Assembly (NCBI RefSeq): GCF_003443735.1
Contig: NZ_CP031969.1
Span: 8,618,001 to 8,682,000, forward strand
Length of the DNA stretch: 64,000 nt
Reading direction: 5' to 3'
From: Streptomyces sp. CC0208
GTDB taxonomy: Bacteria; Actinomycetota; Actinomycetes; Streptomycetales; Streptomycetaceae
The position numbers and the translations under genes were made by a program. The notes under the pieces are model-generated. The model made no database searches and was not told the DNA's origin. It worked only from the letters and a program-made list of their open reading frames with translations. Below, one piece after another: positions 7,940-21,111 of this stretch; the stretch's first letter is position 1; each line of letters begins with the position of its first letter.

Positions 7940-10017
7940 CCGGCGAGCCCTCCACCCGGCCTCCGCACGCGGCGGCGCCCGCAGCGGCGCGGGCCCCCGC
8001 CCAGGCCGCGGCACCCGCCCCGATGGCGCTGCCCGAGGCAGAAGGCCCCCGGGACGCCGTGACCCGGCTGCGCGCGCACGGCTGCTGGTATCCCTCCGCC
8101 GATCCCGACGGCACCCGGGTGGCCTTCATCTGTGACCGGGGCGGCGTCCCCCAGCTGTGGGCCGGACCCGTGGACGGGGAGGGGATCCGGCTGCTCGACG
8201 CCTCCCCGGATCCCGTGAAGGAGGTGTCCTGGTCACCCGACGGCCGCTGGATCGCGTACACCACCGCACCGGGCGGCGGAGAGCACTCACGGGTGCTGTG
8301 CGTGCGCCCCGACGGCACCGGTCGCCGCCTGCTGGCCGGTGCCGACCCGGAGAGCTCCGCCTACCTCGGCTGCTGGGCCCACGACGGCTCGGCCGTCGCC
8401 GTCACGCTCGCCGCACCGGCCACCGCCCGGAGTGACGGTCTGTGGCGGTCGGCGGACGGGGCCCCGGCCCACTGGACGGCCCGGGACGGCCCGGCGACCC
8501 TCCTCGGCGCCACCGCGTACGCCGAGGGGCCGGGCGGGACACCCGTCACCCGGCCCGGCGGCGGCCTGTCCGCCTACCTGGTCGACCCCGACGGTCTGGC
8601 CTCTCCCGTGCTGCTCGGGAACGAACCGGACGCCCCCACGCTGCGGGTGTGCGACCTCAGCCGCGACGGCCGGCTCGCGCTGCTGCGCCGGGGGCCGCGC
8701 GGACGGCGGGAGGCGGTCGTCCGGCGCCTCTCCGACGCGGTGACGACCTTCACCCTGCGGGTCGCCGACGGGGACCCGTGGATCGGCCGTTTCTCCCCCG
8801 ACGGGCGGACGCTGTGGCTGCGCAGCGACGCCGACCGGGAGTACGCGGCGCTGTTCGCCGTCGCTCTCGACGCCGACGGCACGCCGCGCGCCAGGACCGT
8901 CGTGGCGGAACGCGAGGACAGCGACCTCGAACTGCTGGCGATGGCGCACGACGGCCGGACGGCCGTGCTCGCCTGGAACATGCGGGGCGCCGGCGACCTC
9001 GAGATCGTCGAGACCTCCCCGTGGCACGGAGCCCCGGACACCGCCGGACCCGCGCGGCCGGTACCGCTGCCCCACGAGGTCGTCACGCGGATCACGGCGG
9101 CCGGGACGGGGCGACTGCTGCTGGCGCTGTCCGGTTCCCAACGCCGCCCCGGCGTGTGGTGGGCCCACGAAGGCGTGTCCCTGCTGCGCACGCCGTGGTC
9201 CTCCCGGGACGAGGACGCCGTCCCGCCGGGCCGCCCGCCGGTACGGCCCGTCCTCTCACGCCTCGCCGCCCGGGACGGCCTGCCCCTCAGCGGCTGGTAC
9301 TACCGCGCCCCGGGACGTGCCCCGAACGAGCCCGCGCCCTGTGTGATCCACCTGCACGGCGGCCCCGAGGACCAGGAACGCCCGGTGTTCGACCCGCTGT
9401 ACCACGAGCTGCTCGGGCGCGGACTGGACGTCTTCGCCCCCGACGTCCGCGGCTCCGGCGGACACGGCCGGTCCTTCGTCGACGCCGACCTGGGCACCGG
9501 CCGCTTCGCCGCCCTCGACGACGTCGCGGACTGCGCGGCGCACGCGGTCACGGCGGGCCCCGCGGACCCGACCCGGCTGGCGGTGATGGGGCGTTCGTAC
9601 GGCGGCTACCTGACCTTCGCCTCCCTCGTGCGGCACCCGGACCTGTTCCGTACCGGCGTCGCCGTCTGCGGCATGTCCGACCTGCTGACCTTCTTCGCCG
9701 GTACCGAGCCCTGGATCGCGGAATCGGCGGCGCACAAGTACGGCCACCCGGAGCGCGACCGCGAGCTGCTGCACGCCCTGTCGCCGATGAGCCGGATCGA
9801 CGCGCTGCGGGTCCCGCTGCTCGCCGTCCACGGCGAGCACGACACCAACGTGCCGCTGGGGGAGTCGGAACAGTTCGTACGGGCCGCGCGGGAGCGCGGT
9901 GTCCCCGCCGAACTCCTCGTCCTGCGTGACGAGGGGCACGACTTCCTGCGCGCGGACAACAGGCGCCTGTTCCGCCGGGCCGCCGCGGACTGGATGGAAC
10001 GGCACCTGCATCCCTGA
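7936..10017 (+). CDS. S9 prolyl-oligopeptidase family serine peptidase
   Basis: 693 residues from GTG 7936, which overlaps the preceding stop (GTGA). After a Pro/Ala-rich start, residues ~35-400 form WD40-like/beta-propeller repeats (SWSPDGRWIAY, RFSPDGRTLW). The C-terminal ~270 residues are an alpha/beta hydrolase domain with nucleophile GRSYGGY (Ser ~554), Asp in HGEHDTNVP and His in DEGHDF. This is the acylaminoacyl-peptidase/dipeptidyl-peptidase branch, which cleaves short or blocked peptides. No signal peptide is visible, so it is probably cytoplasmic. Coupling to the amidotransferase suggests processing or recycling of that pathway's peptide. Confidence 0.87.
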   Translation: MTGEPSTRPPHAAAPAAARAPAQAAAPAPMALPEAEGPRDAVTRLRAHGCWYPSADPDGTRVAFICDRGGVPQLWAGPVDGEGIRLLDASPDPVKEVSWSPDGRWIAYTTAPGGGEHSRVLCVRPDGTGRRLLAGADPESSAYLGCWAHDGSAVAVTLAAPATARSDGLWRSADGAPAHWTARDGPATLLGATAYAEGPGGTPVTRPGGGLSAYLVDPDGLASPVLLGNEPDAPTLRVCDLSRDGRLALLRRGPRGRREAVVRRLSDAVTTFTLRVADGDPWIGRFSPDGRTLWLRSDADREYAALFAVALDADGTPRARTVVAEREDSDLELLAMAHDGRTAVLAWNMRGAGDLEIVETSPWHGAPDTAGPARPVPLPHEVVTRITAAGTGRLLLALSGSQRRPGVWWAHEGVSLLRTPWSSRDEDAVPPGRPPVRPVLSRLAARDGLPLSGWYYRAPGRAPNEPAPCVIHLHGGPEDQERPVFDPLYHELLGRGLDVFAPDVRGSGGHGRSFVDADLGTGRFAALDDVADCAAHAVTAGPADPTRLAVMGRSYGGYLTFASLVRHPDLFRTGVAVCGMSDLLTFFAGTEPWIAESAAHKYGHPERDRELLHALSPMSRIDALRVPLLAVHGEHDTNVPLGESEQFVRAARERGVPAELLVLRDEGHDFLRADNRRLFRRAAADWMERHLHP

Positions 10018-10027
10018 GGACGGCATG

Positions 10028-11689
10028 TCAGGACACTGCGGGTGGTGGCGCGGCGCTGAGGAGGCCCTTGCCGGTGATCGCGGCCAGGGACAGCGTCCGG
10101 TATCCCATGGACTCGAACAGCACGGTGATGCGGTCACCCTCCTCGCTCATCACCGTGCCCTCTCCCCACTCCGTGTGCAGCACGCGCGTACCCGCCGGAA
10201 AGGGAATGTCCCCGGACTTGGAGGACTTGGAGGACTCGCGGGCCGCGCACATGTCGCAGGCCCCGCACGGGTCGTCGTACGGCTCCCCGAAGTAGCCGAG
10301 CAGGAAGCGGCGTCGGCAGCCCGTGGTCTCGGCGTACCCCAGCATCATGGCCAGCCTCGACTGCTCCAGCCGTCTGCGTGACTCGGCCTCCTCGGCCGCG
10401 CGTGCGGCCGCCTCCCCGGCCGTCGTGCCGGCCACGGCACGCACCCGGCCGTCGTCCTCGGTGTCCACCGCCCCGGCCTGGGCCAGGAGGTTGACAGCCG
10501 CCGTCACGCGTCGGCGCGTGAGCCCCGTGTCCTTCGCGAGGGCGTCCGGCTCGACGGGCGCGTCGCGCTCGTGGATGTGCTCCGCGACCGTGCCGAGGGT
10601 GTCCTCGTCCGGCGCGCGCGTGGCGAACATGCGCTGCAACCCGCTGTCCTCCGCTCGGTAGTGCAGGACGGCGACCGCGGGCCCCCCGTCGCGGCCCGCC
10701 CGGCCGATCTCCTGGTAGTAGGCGTCCAGCGAGCCGGGTACGGACGCGTGCAGCACGAACCGTACGTCCTCCTTGTCGATGCCCATGCCGAAGGCGGAGG
10801 TGGCGACCACGACGTCGAGCTCCCCGGCCAGGAACGCGTCGTGCGCCCGGGAGCGCTCACCGGCTGTCAGCCCGGCGTGGTAGGCGGCGGCCGACAGACC
10901 CAGCTCGGCGAGGTCGGCGGCGTACGCCTCGGCGTCCCGGCGGGTGGCGGTGTACACGATGCCCGGCTTGGGCTCCGCCGCGGCACGCTCCACGACCACC
11001 CGGCGCTTGTCCGTGTCGTCCAGGAAGCGGCGCACCTCCAACGCGATGTTCGGCCGGTCGAAGCCGGCTACGACCAGCGCCGGATCCTCCAGGCCGAGCC
11101 GCTCCACGATCTCCTCGCGCACCGGTGGGGCGGCCGTGGCGGTCAGGGCGAGGATCGTGGGCCGGCCCACCCGCCGAGCCGCCTGGGCCAGGCGGAGGTA
11201 GTCGGGGCGGAAGTCGTGGCCCCAGGCGGCCACGCACTGGGCCTCGTCGACGACGAACAGCGAGGGCGCGGCACGGGCCAGCCGCTCGACCACCTCGTCC
11301 TTGGCGAGCTGCTCGGGGGAGAGGAACAGGAACTCGGCGTCACCGTGCCGGACCGCGTCCCAGGCGGCCTGTGTCTCTCCGGCCGCCTGGGCGGAGTTGA
11401 CCGCGACGGCGTCCGGGGCGTCGGCGTGGCTGAGCAGGCCGGCGATCTGGTCCCGCTGGAGGGCGATGAGCGGGGAGACCACGACTGTGGGCCCGGGAAG
11501 CAGCAGCCCGGGCACCTGGTACACCGCCGACTTGCCGGCGCCGGTGGGCATCACGGCCAGCGTGTCCCGGCCCCGCATGACCGCTTCCATCGCGGTCAGC
11601 TGCCCCGGCCGCAGCTCGCTCCAGCCGAACACGTCGTCGGCGGTGCGCGCCAACCGCTCCACAACGCCGGGCCTCTTCCTGCCGGGCAT
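10028..11689 (-). CDS. RecQ-family ATP-dependent DNA helicase
   Basis: 553 residues from the ATG at 11689, preceded by GGAGCCAGG; a GTG-type extension to 11752 is unlikely. Motif I MPTGAGKS, motif II VVDEAQC (DEAQ variant of DEAH), WGHDFRPDY, motif V ATSAFGMGIDK and motif VI QEIGRAGRDG are all visible. A C-terminal zinc-binding arrangement contains CRRRFLLGYFGE and CGACDMC. An RQC-like region follows but no HRDC domain is obvious. It would unwind recombination or repair intermediates. Convergent with the S9 peptidase gene, with a 10-bp gap. Confidence 0.92.
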   Translation of the reverse strand: MPGRKRPGVVERLARTADDVFGWSELRPGQLTAMEAVMRGRDTLAVMPTGAGKSAVYQVPGLLLPGPTVVVSPLIALQRDQIAGLLSHADAPDAVAVNSAQAAGETQAAWDAVRHGDAEFLFLSPEQLAKDEVVERLARAAPSLFVVDEAQCVAAWGHDFRPDYLRLAQAARRVGRPTILALTATAAPPVREEIVERLGLEDPALVVAGFDRPNIALEVRRFLDDTDKRRVVVERAAAEPKPGIVYTATRRDAEAYAADLAELGLSAAAYHAGLTAGERSRAHDAFLAGELDVVVATSAFGMGIDKEDVRFVLHASVPGSLDAYYQEIGRAGRDGGPAVAVLHYRAEDSGLQRMFATRAPDEDTLGTVAEHIHERDAPVEPDALAKDTGLTRRRVTAAVNLLAQAGAVDTEDDGRVRAVAGTTAGEAAARAAEEAESRRRLEQSRLAMMLGYAETTGCRRRFLLGYFGEPYDDPCGACDMCAARESSKSSKSGDIPFPAGTRVLHTEWGEGTVMSEEGDRITVLFESMGYRTLSLAAITGKGLLSAAPPPAVS

Positions 11690-11824
11690 ACCTGGCTCCC
11701 TCCCCCGGACTCCGGGACGGCGTCGGACCAGCCGCTCTCCTCGGCCGGGCACCGTACGGGCACCGCGTTCCCCGTCTGCTGGGACACAAGCCCCGGCCCG
11801 CCGCCCCCGGGGACCGGCCGTCCC

Positions 11825-14242
11825 TCAGGCCACGCGGATCCCCACGATGCAGGTGTCGTCGTCCGTGTCGGACCTGCTGTGCGTGAGCAGACGGTCCAAC
11901 TGCTGGTCCAGCGTGGGCGGGACCGCCCGCGCCACCGTCAGGAACTGCGCCAGGGACTCCTCCACGGACCGGTCCCTGCGTTCGATCAGACCGTCCGTGT
12001 ACATCAGCAGCGTGTCGTCGACGGCGAGCTGGACCTCGTGCTCCTCGTACGTCGCCTCCGGTACGGCGCCCAGCAGCAGCCCCGTGACCAGCGGCAGCGG
12101 TGCCGCCTCCGAGTCGCGTACCAGGACCGGCGGCAGATGTCCGGCCCGCGCCCAGCGCAGGGTGTGGTTCTCGGGGTCGTACAGGCCGCAGACCGCGGTG
12201 GCGGTGACGGCACCGGTCAGGTGGTGGGCCACCATGTTGAGCCAGGACAGCAGCTGGCCGGGCCCGGCGCCGGTCACGGCGAGCCCGCGCAGCGCGTTGC
12301 GCAGCACGACCATGCTGGTGGCCGCCTCTATGCCGTGGCCCGCGACGTCGCCCACGCACAGCAGCACCAGCCGGGACGGCAGCACGACCGCGTCGTACCA
12401 GTCGCCACCGACCAGATGCTGGGTCTCCGCCGGCCGGTAGCGCACCGCCACGTCCAGCCCGGGAACCTCCAGCGGCGCCCGCGTCGGGGGCATGATGGCG
12501 TGCTGCAGTTGGAGGGTCAGCCGGTTGCGTTCGCTGGCCTGCTGCTCGCTGTGCGCGAGCTGGTCCCGGGTGGCGGCGAGGGCGACCTCGGTCCAGTGGT
12601 GCGCGGAGATGTCCTGGTAGGCGCCGCGCAGCATATAGAGCTGACCGGCGGAGTCCAGAACCGGCTCCGCCACGACCCGGATGTGGCGGGTGACCCCGTC
12701 GGGGCGTTGCAGCCGGAACGCGGTGGACGCGGGACGGCGCTGATGGAGCACGGTGCGCAGGAACCGGCCGATGGCGACGCCGTCGTCGGGGTGGGCGTGG
12801 GCGGGCAGCTCCTCCAGCGGCACGGGGGCGTCGGAGAGGGGCCTGCCGTAGAGGTTGTAGAGCTGGCCGTTCCAGGTGATCTCGCCCGTCAGCAGGTTCT
12901 CCTCGAAACCGCCGATGCGGCCCAGCCGCTGGGCGTGCTGGAGCAGGCTCGCCAGCCGGGCCGTCTCGTCCTCGATCCGCCAGATCAACAGGACACTGTC
13001 CCCGTGCCGGCTGACGTTGACGTCGGCGACCGCCGCGAGCGGGACGTCATCCACCAGGGCGGTCAGCCGCATGCGGTGGGCGCGGAAGGGCTCGCCGGTG
13101 GCGTACACGCGCTCCACCCGCTCGAACAGTTCGCTGTGGCCCGCGGCCATCGGGTACGCCTCCAGCAGCATCGCGCCGTTGACGGCGCCCCGCGGGCGGC
13201 CGGCCGGGTCGAGGAAGCGGCTGTTGACGTGGTGGATGCGGAAGTCGACGAGGTGCCCGTCGGAGCCCCGGTGCGGCACCAGCACCAGGGCGGGATCGTG
13301 GAGCCCGTCGGCCAGGTCCATCAGTTCGGCGACGTCCGGCAGGACGCGCGGGCTCTGGATGTCGTCGGGGTGCTGGGGCGCGTTCGTCTCCAGGGTGTGC
13401 GCGCACAGCTCGGCCAGCGCCTCGATCTGGCGGACGATCGCCGCGGGAGGGGGCTCCAGCGGCGTGGACCAGACGATCTCCAGTACGCCGTGGATGCGCC
13501 CGCCGGTCTCGGCCGGTACGGCGACCCGGCCCCCGTCGGGGTGGTGGTGCTGCCCGATGGACGGCAGGCCGGTCTCGGACAGACTGCGGATCCATTCCCC
13601 CGCGCGCTCGGTGAGCCCGCGGCGTGCCACGGTCGTCACGCCCGGCGGCACATGGCGCCAGCGTCCGGCCTCGGCCGTGGAGAACCCCGCGCTGCCCGCC
13701 AGCGCGAGGGACCCGTCGGCTCCCAGGGCCCAGATGGCGACCGCCTCCGCGCCCAGCGGGGTGAGCGCGTGCTCCAGCAGGGAGTCGGCGACCGCCTGGG
13801 TGTCGTCGGCGGCCAGCGCCCCACTCTCCGCGGCACGCAGTCGTACGGCGGAGGAGTGCCCGTCGGGCGGGTCGGCGGAGGCGGTGGCTTCGAGGAAGGC
13901 GTTGGTCACCTCCGACAGCTTGTCGCGCGAGGCCTGGTTGATGACCTCGACGGCGAACTCCAGCGAAGTCACGCCCGCCTGCGCCGCGAGCTCGGCGAGC
14001 TGCCGGGAGGCCTGCGCCGGACCACAGCGCAGCCGCTCGACCAGGATGCCCTTGGCCAGTTCGATCAGGGCCCGCCCGTCCGCCTCGGCCTGCGCCGCCC
14101 GCACCTCCCGGCGCAGCCGCTCGACGGTCGCCGCCAGCCGGCCGACGGGAGAGGACTCCCCGTCACGGTCGTCGCCGTCGACGGCGGACCGGTTGTCCAC
14201 GGGGGCACTCTGGGGTTCGGACGGCTGACGGAGATCACTCAC
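11825..14242 (-). CDS. ANTAR/GAF/PAS/SpoIIE PP2C multidomain phosphatase
   Basis: 805 residues from GTG 14242 (VSDLRQPSEP); the open frame extends 74 codons upstream into the kinase gene without a ribosome site. Residues ~30-105 form an ANTAR-like helical module (LIELAKGILVERLRCGPAQA). A GAF domain follows to ~310, then two PAS-like regions (one with EITWNGQLYNLYG). The C-terminal ~240 residues are a SpoIIE/RsbU-type PP2C domain with VGGDWYD and GDVAGHG metal-binding motifs and DDDTC near the end. It probably dephosphorylates a STAS anti-anti-sigma factor in response to a bound ligand. The adjacent kinase and STAS genes are candidate partners. Confidence 0.88.
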   Translation of the reverse strand: MSDLRQPSEPQSAPVDNRSAVDGDDRDGESSPVGRLAATVERLRREVRAAQAEADGRALIELAKGILVERLRCGPAQASRQLAELAAQAGVTSLEFAVEVINQASRDKLSEVTNAFLEATASADPPDGHSSAVRLRAAESGALAADDTQAVADSLLEHALTPLGAEAVAIWALGADGSLALAGSAGFSTAEAGRWRHVPPGVTTVARRGLTERAGEWIRSLSETGLPSIGQHHHPDGGRVAVPAETGGRIHGVLEIVWSTPLEPPPAAIVRQIEALAELCAHTLETNAPQHPDDIQSPRVLPDVAELMDLADGLHDPALVLVPHRGSDGHLVDFRIHHVNSRFLDPAGRPRGAVNGAMLLEAYPMAAGHSELFERVERVYATGEPFRAHRMRLTALVDDVPLAAVADVNVSRHGDSVLLIWRIEDETARLASLLQHAQRLGRIGGFEENLLTGEITWNGQLYNLYGRPLSDAPVPLEELPAHAHPDDGVAIGRFLRTVLHQRRPASTAFRLQRPDGVTRHIRVVAEPVLDSAGQLYMLRGAYQDISAHHWTEVALAATRDQLAHSEQQASERNRLTLQLQHAIMPPTRAPLEVPGLDVAVRYRPAETQHLVGGDWYDAVVLPSRLVLLCVGDVAGHGIEAATSMVVLRNALRGLAVTGAGPGQLLSWLNMVAHHLTGAVTATAVCGLYDPENHTLRWARAGHLPPVLVRDSEAAPLPLVTGLLLGAVPEATYEEHEVQLAVDDTLLMYTDGLIERRDRSVEESLAQFLTVARAVPPTLDQQLDRLLTHSRSDTDDDTCIVGIRVA

Positions 14243-14300
14243 GGTGGGCCTGTTCCTCGGCTTGGACGTCACGCGGTCGGCTGGGGGGCGCTGCGTGCGC

Positions 14301-18575
<4,275 letters not shown>

Positions 18576-18819
18576 GCGCACCCTCGTTCCGCTCCCCAAG
18601 AGCCCCCGCACCGGGGACTCGGAACCGTGCCGGGCTCTGGAAGGGCCCGCTCACCAGCGACAATCCCGCACCCCACGGAGCTGCCCGATGAGAAATCCGT
18701 CGAAGATTAACCCAGGTCCGGAGCAGCGACAAAAGGTTGGCGGAAGGGTTGTGACATGGCGAAAAAAGACCCCATGAAGGTGGCATGAGGTGCGTGACCC
18801 CGGGTACTCGTTTCCTTTT

Positions 18820-19197
18820 TCACGAGTCCCGAGGTGAGGCCAGGGCGTCCTCCAGGGTCTCGTGAAAGGGGATGACGGTGTCCAGTCCCACGAGCTGCAG
18901 AGTGCGCAGCACAGTGCCCCGCACCACCACGAGCCGCAGCCATCCCCCCACGGCCTGGGCGGACTGGAAAGCGGCGATCAGGGCGTTGACACCGCTGGAG
19001 TCCATGAACGTGACCCGGCTCAGATCGATGACGACCCGTCGGCCCACGGCGGCGTCCGCCCGAGCCAGGGCCCGCGTCAGGCCGCCCACGCTCTGGTGGT
19101 CGATCTCTCCGTCGAGGCCGAGCACGGTGATGCCGTCGGCGTCGGTCCGGGCCACGGACAATGTGCCGTGACCCGCTGCTTCCCGGTTCTCTGCCAC
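18820..19197 (-). CDS. STAS-domain anti-sigma factor antagonist
   Basis: 125 residues, the normal SpoIIAA/RsbV size. ITVLGLDGEIDHQSV is the first strand and VVIDLSRVTFMDSSGVNAL carries the conserved phosphorylatable Ser-Ser-Gly. It should bind and neutralise an anti-sigma kinase when unphosphorylated and be reset by a PP2C phosphatase. The divergently placed HATPase gene and the upstream phosphatase/kinase genes are plausible partners. A short inverted repeat (ACTCGT/ACGAGT) spans its stop codon and could help end transcription. Confidence 0.87.
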   Translation of the reverse strand: MAENREAAGHGTLSVARTDADGITVLGLDGEIDHQSVGGLTRALARADAAVGRRVVIDLSRVTFMDSSGVNALIAAFQSAQAVGGWLRLVVVRGTVLRTLQLVGLDTVIPFHETLEDALASPRDS

Positions 19198-19322
19198 TTG
19201 CGTCCTCTGCGCACTCGATGGGGGCTGTCACGTCCTTGGTGCCACCGCTGCCCCGGAAGTCCTCCCACGATGCATGAGAGGGCCCTTCAGTTCGTCGGCA
19301 GCACAGGAACAGCGCGGCACAG

Positions 19323-19347
19323 GCGTAAGGCGCGCATCACGGGGTAT
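19323..19347 (+). promoter_or_regulatory. SigB/SigH-like promoter, GCGTA-N14-GGGTAT
   Basis: GCGTA at 19323-19327, a 14-bp spacer and GGGTAT at 19342-19347 match the Streptomyces SigB-group consensus GNNTN-N14-16-GGGTAC/T. It lies 70 bp before the preferred ATG (19418) of the HATPase gene, and the -10 hexamer overlaps the alternative ATG at 19346, which argues against that start. Assignment is by consensus only. Confidence 0.55.
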
Positions 19348-19417
19348 GCGCGCGCTCATGAACGGGGTACTGGAGATGGTCGGCGGGGCTCGGGTCCTGC
19401 CTGAGGAGTGTTCGCGG

Positions 19418-19837
19418 ATGCCGGAAGCCGCACCTGCCGAGGTGACCGTGGCCCTGGACGGAGCGGACGGCTGTATCGCCGACGCCCGGGCCCAGACCTC
19501 CAAGTTTCTGACGCGGGTGCAGGCGGAGTACGGGCTGCCGGTGTCGGCCCGCACCATGGACCTGGGGCAACTGGTGGTCAGCGAACTGGTCACCAACGCG
19601 CTGAAATACGCGCCCGGGCCGGTGCTGCTGCACCTGCGCATCGCCGACGGCATGCTGGAGATCGAGGTCTGGGACACCGACCCGACCCTTCCGCTGGCTC
19701 GCGCCGCCGACGCGGGGCGGGTGGGTCAGCACGGTCTGGAGATCGTGATGGCGGTCGTCCAGGGAATCGAGGCGCGCCGGGAGCCGGTCGGCAAGTGCGT
19801 CACGGCCCGGCTCACCTTGTTCGACGAGTCGCAGTAG
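19418..19837 (+). CDS. HATPase-domain anti-sigma-factor-like ATP-binding protein
   Basis: 139 residues from the ATG at 19418, 9 bp after GAGGAG. Upstream in-frame ATGs at 19346, 19358 and 19376 are less likely because a SigB-like promoter ends at 19347. The GHKL fold is shown by the N-box ELVTNALKYAPG, the D-x-D segment VWDTDPTLP and the G2 region GRVGQHGLEIV. The short, isolated domain is typical of the many Streptomyces RsbW/SpoIIAB-like proteins that bind sigma or STAS partners. It is transcribed away from the STAS gene, with about 220 bp between them. Confidence 0.82.
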   Translation: MPEAAPAEVTVALDGADGCIADARAQTSKFLTRVQAEYGLPVSARTMDLGQLVVSELVTNALKYAPGPVLLHLRIADGMLEIEVWDTDPTLPLARAADAGRVGQHGLEIVMAVVQGIEARREPVGKCVTARLTLFDESQ

Positions 19838-19871
19838 GACGTCCCGGGCTCGCGGGCTGCCCCCGCAGACG

Positions 19872-20330
19872 TCATTCGGCAACGATCGCCTTCTCGGCGG
19901 CCGTCCTGATCCGGGTGCCGAAGGCGGGGGCGTCCTTGCGGGCCGCGGCCAGCGCCAGGCCGACCAGCAGTCTGCCCAGACCGTGACCTTCCAGGACGTT
20001 GAAGATGCTCACGCGAGTCCTGCCGTCGGCCAAGGGCTCCAGATCGTAGCCACCCTCGCGCACCGTCACGCTGTTCTTGGACACCTCGGTCCAGCGGATC
20101 CTCACCGGCGCTTCGAGTTCGGTGATGCGGAACTCACGGGCGGTCTTCATGCCGGCGTCCTTGACGGTGCTCCGGAAGACCGTGCCCACGGTGGTCGGGG
20201 TGTCCGGGACCCTCTCGATCCTGAGGACCCGGGGACTGAACTGAGGATCGTTGCGCCCGTCGGCGAGGTAGGCGAACACCTCCTGCACCGGCCGGTCGAT
20301 CGCCACCACCGCTTTGAACTCTCCGGACAT
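19872..20330 (-). CDS. SRPBCC (START-like) family protein
   Basis: 152 residues from ATG 20330, 5 bp after GAGGAG. VAIDRPVQEVFAYLADGRNDPQFSP is the typical first strand and helix of polyketide-cyclase/START-like SRPBCC proteins. The fold binds hydrophobic ligands, but no catalytic residue can be named from sequence. It converges on the HATPase gene and is divergent from the next SRPBCC gene. Function not assigned. Confidence 0.8.
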   Translation of the reverse strand: MSGEFKAVVAIDRPVQEVFAYLADGRNDPQFSPRVLRIERVPDTPTTVGTVFRSTVKDAGMKTAREFRITELEAPVRIRWTEVSKNSVTVREGGYDLEPLADGRTRVSIFNVLEGHGLGRLLVGLALAAARKDAPAFGTRIRTAAEKAIVAE

Positions 20331-20610
20331 GGGCACTCCTCATCGGTCGGGCCGCAGCGGGTGCGCGCCTTTCCTCACCGGACGGGTGGCGGACCCCGCG
20401 CCGGCTCGCGTCCGCGGCTCGGCCGACCTGTGACCCGGCCGTGGGGCCCCTGTTGCCTGCGGCACCGCGACCCTACGGGAGGACCGGACATCACGCGAGA
20501 CCAACGGTGACCGCGGCAGCGCCCGGACCGGGCAGGGCCGGCCGGAACCGGTGCATCCGGCCGGGGGGTCACGACAGAAGCTCTCCGTACACACACTCCT
20601 GGAGGTGTCC

Positions 20611-21111
20611 GTGGCTCGTCGCCATCGTCTGATCCGAGTCAGTCCGAGTGCCGTGTGGGACGTCCTGGCCGACGGTCACCGCTATGCGGAGTGGGTCGTG
20701 GGGACCGCGCGGTCCGAGCCGGTCCGGGGGCACTGGCCGCACAAGGACGCCGCGATCCGTTTTCAGGTCCGGCTCGGCCCGCTGCGACTGGAGAACGAGA
20801 CGGTCGTACGCCACTGCGAGGAAGGCGTCGAACTGGAGCTGGAGGCCCACGCCGGCGCGCTGGGCACGGCCCGCATCGCCGTCGAACTGCGGCCGTGGGG
20901 CGAGCACTGCCTGGTCCTCGTGGACGAGCACCCGTTGCAGGGAGCCGGTGGCCGGCTGCACAACGTCGGCTTCGACGCGCTGATCCAGCTGCGTCACCGC
21001 ACCATGCTCGCCCGACTGGCCCGGCTGTGCGAGAGCACGGCCCCCGACGCCCCGCACCTGGCGCCCGTCCCTTCGGCGGTACCGGGTGTGGAGGGAACGG
21101 GCCATGCCTGA
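20611..21111 (+). CDS. SRPBCC family protein (polyketide cyclase/dehydrase-like)
   Basis: 166 residues from GTG 20611, 5 bp after GGAGG. LIRVSPSAVWDVLADGHRYAEWVVG is a typical SRPBCC N-terminus. The stop overlaps the start of the FAD oxidoreductase by 8 bp, so the two are coupled. In streptomycetes this type is often found beside phytoene-dehydrogenase-like enzymes. A role in handling the hydrophobic substrate of its neighbour is plausible but inferred. Confidence 0.82.
   Translation: MARRHRLIRVSPSAVWDVLADGHRYAEWVVGTARSEPVRGHWPHKDAAIRFQVRLGPLRLENETVVRHCEEGVELELEAHAGALGTARIAVELRPWGEHCLVLVDEHPLQGAGGRLHNVGFDALIQLRHRTMLARLARLCESTAPDAPHLAPVPSAVPGVEGTGHA

Noticed and set aside
5261..8014. 917-codon frame opposite the GCS2 and amidotransferase genes
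   Set aside because: No domain, no ribosome site, antisense to two well-supported enzymes.
6057..10017. Lasso peptide cluster (asparagine-synthetase-like gene next to a short ORF)
   Set aside because: No RRE/B1 or transglutaminase-like B2 protein is present, and the amidotransferase keeps Cys2 and full glutaminase domain as in small-molecule enzymes.
18800..18835. GGGTAC near the STAS gene stop as a promoter
   Set aside because: No gene lies downstream on that strand; the bases belong to a hairpin across the stop codon.
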